Shown here: piece by piece, positions 57,450 through 64,000 of the stretch
Layout of the letters: each line of letters opens with the position of its first letter
Numbering within the stretch: the stretch's first letter is position 1
Assembly (NCBI RefSeq): GCF_001423845.1
Contig: NZ_LMPM01000001.1
Coordinates: 2,592,153-2,656,152 of the forward strand
Direction of reading: 5' to 3'
Length of the DNA: 64,000 nt
Source of the DNA: Sphingomonas sp. Leaf357
GTDB lineage: Bacteria > Pseudomonadota > Alphaproteobacteria > Sphingomonadales > Sphingomonadaceae
Program-made: the position numbers and the translations under genes
The notes under the pieces: generated by a model
Databases searched by the model: none
What the model saw: only the letters and a program-made list of their open reading frames with translations
Told to the model about the DNA's origin: nothing

Positions 57450-58943
57450 ATGTCGATGGACAGCAGCATGATCAACGACGAGCGCGTCGTCCTGACCGCC
57501 GGCACGATAGTTGGAACGCGCGACGGCGGCGTGCGCAGCTTCTTCGCTATCCCCTATGCCGCACCGCCGGTCGGGGAACGACGCTTTGCCCCGCCCGCTC
57601 CGGTCGATCCATGGAGCGGCGAGCGCGACGCCACGATGCGCGGAGCAAGCGCACCGCAGCGGATCAAGGACTTTCCGGGCCTCGACATCATACCCCTGGT
57701 CGGCGATGGCCAGGCACGCGGCGACGATTATCTGACGCTCAACGTCGTCGCGCCGGTCGATGCCGCCGGGCGCCCGGTGATGGTGTTCATTCACGGCGGC
57801 GGCTTCGTCGTCGGCAGCAAGGATGCGTCGGTTCAGGACGGCACGACCTTCGCGCGCGACGGCATCGTGTATGTCGCGATCAATTACCGGCTCGGCATCG
57901 ACGGCTTCCTGCCCATTCCCGGCGTGCCGACCAACCTCGGCCTCCGCGACATGATCGCCGCGCTCACCTGGGTGCGGGATAACATCGCGGCGTTTGGAGG
58001 CGACCCGACCAATGTCACCGTGTTCGGCGAGTCCGCCGGTGCGATGGCGATCGCCGACCTGATCGCGTCGCCACTGGCACAAGGCCTGTTCGGTCGCGCG
58101 ATCGTGCAGAGCGGACATGGCGCGATGGTTCGAGACATCTCGGTCGCGCAGCGGCTGGTGAAAAAGGTCGCGGGGTTGCTTAACGTGTCCCCGGACGCGG
58201 CGGGCTTCCGCGCTGTCGGCCCGGATGCGGGTCTCGACGCGGTCGAGGCGGTGTCCAAACCCACCGCCCGCATCGATCTGCGCGATGCGCAGGGTCGCGA
58301 GCCGGTGTTCGGCATCAGTCGGTTCGTGCCGGTGTTCGGAGACGACGTTCTCCCCGACAAGCCGGTCGCCGCGCTGGAAAAGGGCGTGGGCGCGGATATC
58401 CAGGTGCTGATCGGCAGCAATGCCGAGGAAATGAACCTCTATTTCGTGCCGACCGGGGTGAAGGCCAAGATCGGGCGGTTGCTGGCGTGGTTCGTGCTGC
58501 GTAAGTCGATGCCGCGCGCGTGGAGCGTGCTGAAGGCCTATGGCGCGGGCAAACGGCCGATCGGCGACGTGTTCGTCGATGCGACCACCGACCTGGTGTT
58601 CCGCTGGCCGGCACGAATGTTCGCCGCGGCGCATCGCGGCACCACGCACATGTACGAATTCGAATGGCAGTCTCCGGCAGGCGGCGGGCTCGGTGCGGCG
58701 CACGGTATGGAACTGCCGTTCGTGTTCGATTGCCTCTCCGTCACCACCGGCCCCGAAGGACTCACCGGCACCGCGCCACCGCAGGAACTGGCATCCCGCA
58801 TCCATGCCTTGTGGGTCCGCTTCGCGACCGATGGCTATCTGCCGTGGCCGGCATTCGAGGCCGATACGCGGCAGGTGTATCAATTGGCGCGCGGAGAAAC
58901 GGTGACCGAGCCGCCGATGCCCGCCGCGCCCTATCTGTCCTGA
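57450..58943 (+). CDS. Type-B carboxylesterase, no signal peptide
   Basis: 497 residues. Nucleophile in VTVFGESAGAMAIADLIASPL, oxyanion loop in VFIHGGGFVVGS, and the C-terminal His in GAAHGMELPFVFD. No export signal is obvious, so it is likely cytoplasmic and acts on a product of the secreted esterase or on a different ester. It begins 3 bases after the preceding stop. Confidence 0.92.
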   Translation: MSMDSSMINDERVVLTAGTIVGTRDGGVRSFFAIPYAAPPVGERRFAPPAPVDPWSGERDATMRGASAPQRIKDFPGLDIIPLVGDGQARGDDYLTLNVVAPVDAAGRPVMVFIHGGGFVVGSKDASVQDGTTFARDGIVYVAINYRLGIDGFLPIPGVPTNLGLRDMIAALTWVRDNIAAFGGDPTNVTVFGESAGAMAIADLIASPLAQGLFGRAIVQSGHGAMVRDISVAQRLVKKVAGLLNVSPDAAGFRAVGPDAGLDAVEAVSKPTARIDLRDAQGREPVFGISRFVPVFGDDVLPDKPVAALEKGVGADIQVLIGSNAEEMNLYFVPTGVKAKIGRLLAWFVLRKSMPRAWSVLKAYGAGKRPIGDVFVDATTDLVFRWPARMFAAAHRGTTHMYEFEWQSPAGGGLGAAHGMELPFVFDCLSVTTGPEGLTGTAPPQELASRIHALWVRFATDGYLPWPAFEADTRQVYQLARGETVTEPPMPAAPYLS

Positions 58944-58956
58944 CGGGAGACGGATC

Positions 58957-59730
58957 ATGTATCTCGACAGGTTCCGCCTCGACGGCCGGGTCGCGTTCGT
59001 CACCGGCGGCGCGCAGGGCATCGGCTGGTGCGTTGCCGATGCCCTGGCCGAGGCCGGCGCGAGCGTCACCATCGCCGATCTCGACCCGGCCGCCTTAGCC
59101 AAAGCGTGTGAGACGCTTGCCGCCAAGGGTCGTGACGTTACCGGCCTGCGGCTGGACGTGACCGACCCCGACGCCGTCACCGCTGCCGCCGATGCGTTGA
59201 TCGCCCGCACCGGACGGATCGACATCCTGATCAACAATGCCGGCATCGCGCTGAGCGAGATCGCCGCCGAGGAAATGGAGGATGCGCGCTGGCGTGCCGT
59301 GCTCGACGTCAATCTGAACGGCAGTTTCTGGTGTGCCCGCGCGTTCGGGCGGCACATGCTGGCGGCGGGATCGGGCAGCATCGTCAATATCGGATCGATG
59401 TCCGGCGTGATCGTCAATCGCCCGCAGGGCCAGGCGCATTACAATGCCTCCAAGGCGGCGGTGCATCAATTGACCAAGAGCCTCGCCGCCGAATGGGCGG
59501 ATCGCGGCGTTCGCGTCAACGCCGTCGCGCCGACTTATATCGCGACACCGCTCAACGCCTTTGCCGACCAGCAATCCGAAATGTATCGCCGCTGGATCGA
59601 CGGCACGCCACAGGCGCGACTGGGAGAACCTGAGGAAGTCGCCGCCGTCGTGCTCTTCCTGGCATCCGATGCGGCCAGCCTGATGACCGGCAGCATCGTG
59701 CTCGCCGACGGCGGCTATAGCTGCTGGTAA
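58957..59730 (+). CDS. Short-chain dehydrogenase/reductase
   Basis: 257 residues. Cofactor motif FVTGGAQGIGWCVADAL with the acidic residue in IADLDPAALAKAC (NAD preference). Catalytic Ser/Tyr/Lys in NIGSMSGVIVNRPQGQAHYNASKAAVHQL. VRVNAVAPTYIATPLN closes the fold. Oxidises or reduces an alcohol/ketone of the locus substrate; identity unknown. Confidence 0.9.
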   Translation: MYLDRFRLDGRVAFVTGGAQGIGWCVADALAEAGASVTIADLDPAALAKACETLAAKGRDVTGLRLDVTDPDAVTAAADALIARTGRIDILINNAGIALSEIAAEEMEDARWRAVLDVNLNGSFWCARAFGRHMLAAGSGSIVNIGSMSGVIVNRPQGQAHYNASKAAVHQLTKSLAAEWADRGVRVNAVAPTYIATPLNAFADQQSEMYRRWIDGTPQARLGEPEEVAAVVLFLASDAASLMTGSIVLADGGYSCW

Positions 59731-59740
59731 GGACAGAGAG

Positions 59741-61048
59741 ATGGATAGGCGGACCGTAATTTCCGGGCTGGGCGCGCTGACCTTGGCCGGAGTTCCCGGC
59801 GTTGCGGCCGCCGCGCCGCCTGGGCACCGGAAAGTGCCAAAGGGCTTCCTGTGGGGATCGGCGATCTCCGCCCATCAGAGCGAAGGCAACAACGTCAATT
59901 CGGACATGTGGCTGAACGAGACTGTCCCGGGCACGCTATTTCGTGAGCCGTCCGGCGATGCCTGCGACAGCTATCATCGCTATGGCGAGGACATGCGGAT
60001 CGCAGCCTCGCTGGGCTTCAACTGCTATCGTTTCGGAATCGAATGGGCGCGGATCGAACCTCGCCCCGGCGTGTTCTCGCTGGCCGAACTCGATCACTAC
60101 AAAACCATGCTGGAAACATGCCACGCGCTCGGCCTGTCGCCGATGGTGACATTCTGTCACTTCACGACGCCGCGCTGGTTCGCCGCGCGGGGCGGCTTCG
60201 AGGCGCCCGACGCGCCGGATCTGTTCGCTCGCTTCGCGGGCACCGCTGCGGGTCATTTCGGATCGCTGTTGACCGCCGCCACAACCTTCAACGAGATCAA
60301 TGCCCCGCGCCTCATCACGGTGCTGGCGCCCGGGTCCGAGAAGGCGCGGCCGCTGATCGATCGCATGCTCGCCGCCTCCGCGAGAGCCTGCGGGTCGGAT
60401 CGTTTCGGCTCCTGGATCTTCGCGGATGCCGTGCGGATCGAGCCGCCGACCCGCATCGCCCATGTCAAGGCCTATGCCGCGATCAAGGCAGCAGGCCCGG
60501 CAAAGGTTGGCATCAGCCTGTCGATGCAGGAATTCCAGCCTGCCACCGGGGGGACGGCGAAAGTGGCGGCGCTCAATCGTGCGTTGTACGACACGTGGCT
60601 CGAACCCTCGGTGCCGTCCGACTTCATCGGCGTGCAGACCTATACGCGCGTGATGATCGGTCCGGATGGCGCCCTGCCCGTGCCGACCGGTGCCGAGCAG
60701 ACCGATTCCGGCTACGAATATTATCCGCCCGCTCTTGGTGCGATGGTGCGCTACGCCGCGCAAGCGAGCGGTAAGCCCGTTTTCATTACCGAAAGCGGTA
60801 TCGCCACCGGCGACGATGCGCGCCGCATCGCCTTCATCGATGCGACGCTGGCTGAGGTGCGGCAGTGCCTTGCCGACGGGATCGACCTGCGCGGCTATCT
60901 GCATTGGTCCCTGCTCGACAATTACGAGTGGACGCGGGGATACGACCATCGCTTCGGGTTGGTCGCGGTTGATCGCAAGACGTTCAAGCGTACGCCGAAG
61001 GCAAGCGCCCATCATTTAGGCCGGATCGTGAAGTCCGGACTGATCTGA
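59741..61048 (+). CDS. Secreted GH1-family beta-glycosidase
   Basis: 435 residues with an N-terminal Tat-like leader (MDRRTVISGLGALTLAGVPGVAAAA). FLWGSAISAHQSEGNN, FYRFGIEWARIEP, TFNEINAPRLIT (acid/base Glu; the usual NEP is NEI), and FITESGIATGDDARRIAFIDATLAEVRQCLADGIDLRGYLHWSLLDNYEW (nucleophile Glu in TES, usual TEN). Both catalytic Glu are present. Natural substrate probably a plant or fungal glycoside released by the esterases or imported by the next receptor. Confidence 0.9.
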   Translation: MDRRTVISGLGALTLAGVPGVAAAAPPGHRKVPKGFLWGSAISAHQSEGNNVNSDMWLNETVPGTLFREPSGDACDSYHRYGEDMRIAASLGFNCYRFGIEWARIEPRPGVFSLAELDHYKTMLETCHALGLSPMVTFCHFTTPRWFAARGGFEAPDAPDLFARFAGTAAGHFGSLLTAATTFNEINAPRLITVLAPGSEKARPLIDRMLAASARACGSDRFGSWIFADAVRIEPPTRIAHVKAYAAIKAAGPAKVGISLSMQEFQPATGGTAKVAALNRALYDTWLEPSVPSDFIGVQTYTRVMIGPDGALPVPTGAEQTDSGYEYYPPALGAMVRYAAQASGKPVFITESGIATGDDARRIAFIDATLAEVRQCLADGIDLRGYLHWSLLDNYEWTRGYDHRFGLVAVDRKTFKRTPKASAHHLGRIVKSGLI

Positions 61049-61130
61049 CTACCCATCCCTGCTCCGGCCAATTCTCTCCAGCACAATCGGGCATCCGATC
61101 GGCATAGTCATGCTGGGTGCACGACCTTCG

Positions 61131-61165
61131 CTATCTGATAGGACGTCTTCACCTACCTGATAGGT
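61131..61165. promoter_or_regulatory. Candidate operators upstream of the TonB receptor
   Basis: CTATCTGATAG (61131-61141) is a perfect palindrome around a central T. ACCTA-N5-TAGGT (61151-61165) is a second one sharing the CTGATAGG core. A related GATAAGATAG lies at 61171-61180. They sit in the leader of the 61211 gene, arguing for repression or activation by a dimeric regulator not encoded in the window. Confidence 0.4.
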
Positions 61166-61210
61166 TGGACGATAAGATAGGCGCGGGACAGCGTCTTCAA
61201 GGGAGAGACG

Positions 61211-63463
61211 ATGTCGGGCTTTCAATATTTCACCAAGCGCGCGCTGTTGACCGGTGCCGCGTTCGTGGCACTCCTTCCGGTCGCCGCCGTTGCGCAGGAT
61301 GCGACCGCCGCTCAAGCGACGCCTACTTCGGACACCAGCGACACAGCCGAGATCGTCGTTACCGCGCAAAAGCGTAGCGAGCGGTTGCAGGACGTGCCGG
61401 CATCCGTCTCCGTGGTCTCGGCGACCGATCTGACCAAACAGGGCGTGGTTCGCTTCTCCGATTACGCCACCCGCGTGCCCGGCCTGTCGCTGACGTCGGT
61501 GCGCACCGGCCAGTCGCAGGTCACGTTGCGCGGCATCACAACCGGCGCGGCGCAATCGGCGTCTTCGACCGGCTATTATATCGACGAGGCACCGATCGGA
61601 TCGGTCAACGCCTATACCGGCGGCAGCACCACGACGCCCGATCTCGACCCCTCCGACCTGTCGCAGATCGAAGTGCTGAAGGGTCCGCAGGGCACGCTCT
61701 ACGGCGCGGGTGCCGTCGGTGGCCTGCTGAAGTTCGCGACCACATCGCCCAGCTTCACCGATCTCGGAGGGCGCGTTTCCGGCAATGTCACCAATGTCGC
61801 GCACGGCGGTACGGGATATGCCGGTCGCGGCGTGATCAACGTGCCGCTCGTCACCGATCAGTTGACCTTCCATGTCAGCGGCTTCTATCGGCGCGACGCC
61901 GGTTACATCGACAACGTCAACGCACGCATCGGGCGCAAAGACGTCAACCGGGCCACGGTGCGTGGCGGGCGGGCGGTGCTGGCGATGAAGCTGGGGCCGG
62001 ACGTGCGACTCGATCTCTCGGCGATCGGCCAGGACACCACGACGCGGGGCCTGAACACCGTCGACGTCGACGCGGTGACGCTGCAACCCCTGTTCGGCCG
62101 GCTGACGCAGAACCGCAACGTGGTGGAGGGCAGCTTCATCAAGTTCCGCCTGTACAACGCCACGTTGCGCGCCGATCTCGGCGCGATCGATCTGGTCTCT
62201 TCCACCACGTATCAGCACACGGCGCTCAGCCAGGTGAACGACGCCACGCGCAGCTTCGGGGCGCTGCTCGGCGGGCTGTTCGGCATTCCCACGCTCGGCG
62301 TGCGATCGACGCAGAACACGCGCACCGAACGCTGGTCGGAAGAACTTCGCGCCAATGCGAACGGCGTCGCCAACGGGCTGCTCGATCTGCAGGCCGGTTT
62401 CTATTGGACGCACGAACAGGATTCCAACCGCATTCCGAGCTTCGATCCGTTTCTGACGACGACCGGTGCGACGGTGGCCTTGCCCAATATCGTGACCGCG
62501 GCGATCCTGTCGAAGTACGAGGAATATTCGCTCTTCGGAAACGCGACCGTGCATCTCGGCGACAAGTTCGATATCCTCGGCGGTGTTCGCTACAGCCATG
62601 ACAAGCAGGATTATTTCCAGGATTATGCCGGCCTGATCATCGGCGCGCGCCGCATCAACACGGGACAGGAAAAGGCGAACATCGCCACCTATCTCGTCTC
62701 GCCGCGGTTCAAGTTCTCCGAAAACGCGATGGTCTACGGTCGGGTCGCATCTGGCTATCGCCCTGGCGGACCGAATGCGGTGCCGCCGCCCAGCGTGTTC
62801 GTCGCGCCGGACACGTTCGCACCCGACCGGCTGACCCAATACGAGATCGGATTCAAGGGGCAGACCGCGGATCGCTCGCTCAGCATCGATGCCGCACTGT
62901 TCTACACCAACTGGAAGGACATCCAGATCCAGACCAGCGCCGCCGGGTTCAACTTCTTCGTCAATGGCGGCAAGGCGCGCAGCCAGGGGGCAGAGGCGAC
63001 GTTGCGCTACCGCCCGGTCGCTGGCCTGAACTTCGGCCTGAATGCGGGCTATACCGATGCCAAGCTGATCACCGCCGCACCGGCGGCCGGCGGGGTGGAC
63101 GGTGATCGCCTGCCCTACGTTCCACGGCTCGCGGGGTCGTTCACCGCCGATTACGACATCCCGCTGAGCGGCACGATGAAGGCGAATATCGGCGGCAGTG
63201 CGAACTATGTCGGCAATCGCAATTCCGATTACAGCCAGAAATTCCCCAAACGCCTGAACGACTATACGACGTTCGATCTGCGCGCGGGCGTCGGTGACGG
63301 TGCCTGGTCGCTCTCGGCGTTCGCTCGCAACCTGACCGACAAACGCGCGATCAACGTCGTTTCGGCGGCAGGTCTCGCGCCGAGCAACACCGCCGGACAG
63401 GTGTATAACGCATCCTACATCCAGCCTCGCACGATCGGCCTGGAAGCAGCGTTCCGCTTCTGA
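61211..63463 (+). CDS. TonB-dependent outer-membrane receptor
   Basis: 750 residues with a signal peptide (~1-30, ending AVAQD). TonB-box-like EIVVTAQKRSERLQDVP, plug motif IEVLKGPQGTLYGAGAVGG, and barrel with terminal Phe (EAAFRF). GGGAGAG precedes the ATG. It is on the same strand as the esterases, SDR and GH1 enzyme, and probably imports the locus substrate. Ligand unknown. Confidence 0.94.
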   Translation: MSGFQYFTKRALLTGAAFVALLPVAAVAQDATAAQATPTSDTSDTAEIVVTAQKRSERLQDVPASVSVVSATDLTKQGVVRFSDYATRVPGLSLTSVRTGQSQVTLRGITTGAAQSASSTGYYIDEAPIGSVNAYTGGSTTTPDLDPSDLSQIEVLKGPQGTLYGAGAVGGLLKFATTSPSFTDLGGRVSGNVTNVAHGGTGYAGRGVINVPLVTDQLTFHVSGFYRRDAGYIDNVNARIGRKDVNRATVRGGRAVLAMKLGPDVRLDLSAIGQDTTTRGLNTVDVDAVTLQPLFGRLTQNRNVVEGSFIKFRLYNATLRADLGAIDLVSSTTYQHTALSQVNDATRSFGALLGGLFGIPTLGVRSTQNTRTERWSEELRANANGVANGLLDLQAGFYWTHEQDSNRIPSFDPFLTTTGATVALPNIVTAAILSKYEEYSLFGNATVHLGDKFDILGGVRYSHDKQDYFQDYAGLIIGARRINTGQEKANIATYLVSPRFKFSENAMVYGRVASGYRPGGPNAVPPPSVFVAPDTFAPDRLTQYEIGFKGQTADRSLSIDAALFYTNWKDIQIQTSAAGFNFFVNGGKARSQGAEATLRYRPVAGLNFGLNAGYTDAKLITAAPAAGGVDGDRLPYVPRLAGSFTADYDIPLSGTMKANIGGSANYVGNRNSDYSQKFPKRLNDYTTFDLRAGVGDGAWSLSAFARNLTDKRAINVVSAAGLAPSNTAGQVYNASYIQPRTIGLEAAFRF

Positions 63464-63491
63464 TCGGAAGAGCCGGGCAAAGGACGAATTC

Positions 63492-64000
63492 ATGCATATC
63501 GACAAAATCCATGCCCGTCCGCCGCTCGATCCCGGCTTCGTCGCGGCGCTGCGGCAGCGTTTCGGCGACGCGCTGGACACGGGCGAAGCGGCCCGTGCCC
63601 AGCATGGCGCGAGCGAAGCGCATTTCGCGCCGATGCCGCCGGACGCGGTCGTGTTCGCCCAGTCGACCGAAGAGGTGGTCGATCTGGTCAAATTGTGCAC
63701 GGCGGCCGGCGTGCCGATCGTTCCATACGGTGCGGGCACGTCGATCGAAGGCAATGCTCTGGCGGTGCGCGGCGGTGTGAGCGTCAACCTGTCGCGGATG
63801 ACCGAGATCGTCGCGGTCCATGCCGAGGATTTCGACTGTACGGTGCAGGCCGGGGTGCGGCGCGAGGAACTGAACGTCCACTTGCGCGATCAGGGCCTGT
63901 TCTTCCCGATCGATCCCGGCGCCAACGCCACGATCGGTGGCATGGCCTCGACCCGCGCCAGTGGTACCAACGCGGTGCGCTACGGCACGATGCGCGAAGC
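63492..64000 (+). CDS. FAD-linked oxidase, lactate/glycolate dehydrogenase type (cut by window edge)
   Basis: First 169 residues only. PDAVVFAQSTEEVVDLVKLCTAAGVPIVPYGAGTSIEGNA is the PCMH-type FAD-binding fold with P-Y-G-A-G-T-S. FPIDPGANATIGGMASTRASGTNAVRYGTMR matches D-lactate dehydrogenase/glycolate oxidase GlcD proteins. 28 bases after the TonB receptor, so likely co-transcribed. May oxidise a 2-hydroxyacid released by the esterases. Confidence 0.9.
   Translation, partial: MHIDKIHARPPLDPGFVAALRQRFGDALDTGEAARAQHGASEAHFAPMPPDAVVFAQSTEEVVDLVKLCTAAGVPIVPYGAGTSIEGNALAVRGGVSVNLSRMTEIVAVHAEDFDCTVQAGVRREELNVHLRDQGLFFPIDPGANATIGGMASTRASGTNAVRYGTMRE

Noticed and set aside
56535..59417. 960-residue minus-strand frame
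   Set aside because: Runs antisense through two esterases and an SDR with intact motifs on the plus strand; shadow of high-GC coding sequence.
61049..63787. 912-residue minus-strand frame
   Set aside because: Antisense to the TonB receptor; no recognisable family.

Overview
The window is high-GC DNA from an alphaproteobacterium, most likely Sphingomonas or a close relative of the Sphingomonadales. The supporting signs are: a complete Entner-Doudoroff operon (zwf-pgl-edd-glk-eda); two large TonB-dependent receptors; a small heat-shock gene behind a ROSE-type RNA thermometer; a PEP-CTERM protein ending in a PEPxTW motif; and many intergenic palindromic repeats of the 'GTCATCCCGGC...GCCGGGATGAC' and 'CTTGTCGAAGC...GCTTCGACAAG' types seen in this order. 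No CRISPR array, prophage, transposase or rRNA operon was seen. The two edge genes (dnaE at the left, an FAD-linked oxidase at the right) are cut by the window.

Layout. 1-10.4 kb is housekeeping: dnaE (partial), glutathione peroxidase, lolD and lolC, a TonB receptor, hsp20 with its thermometer, pyrG and secG. 10.5-18.5 kb holds a MarR-type regulator, an SH3-domain protein, argC, the Entner-Doudoroff operon and a small STAS-like protein. 18.6-24.3 kb (minus strand) is the fatty-acid cluster fabD-fabG-acpP-fabF plus mltG, interrupted by a GxxExxY cassette and by a secreted protein of unknown function. 24.4-27.2 kb holds an RcnB-like protein, a class A acid phosphatase with an altered motif, and rpsF-rpsR-rplI. 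27.3-35.6 kb holds mutL (carrying a palindromic repeat in its linker), the rod-shape operon mreB-mreC-mreD-mrdA-rodA, and tRNA-Lys(CTT).

35.6-37.7 kb is a lower-GC stretch after the tRNA with one lipoprotein sugar dehydrogenase. 37.7-47.6 kb is a tightly overlapping ten-gene operon. Its products should convert tryptophan to anthranilate (kynA, kynU), activate anthranilate to its CoA ester, dearomatise it with a fused monooxygenase/reductase, and process the product by beta-oxidation-like steps. A MarR regulator, a thioesterase, a RidA-family protein and an SDR are included. Kynurenine formamidase is not in the operon.

47.8-55.1 kb is the most unusual part. A TpsB-like outer-membrane transporter and a CHASE2/degenerate-GGDEF/EAL c-di-GMP protein form an operon. 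Divergent from it is a secreted FecR-domain protein with a roughly 400-residue alanine/lysine-rich helical tail. A PEP-CTERM protein behind a textbook sigma-54 promoter follows. 55.9-64 kb is a catabolic locus: two type-B carboxylesterases, an SDR, a GH1 glycosidase, a TonB receptor preceded by operator-like palindromes, and the start of an FAD oxidase.
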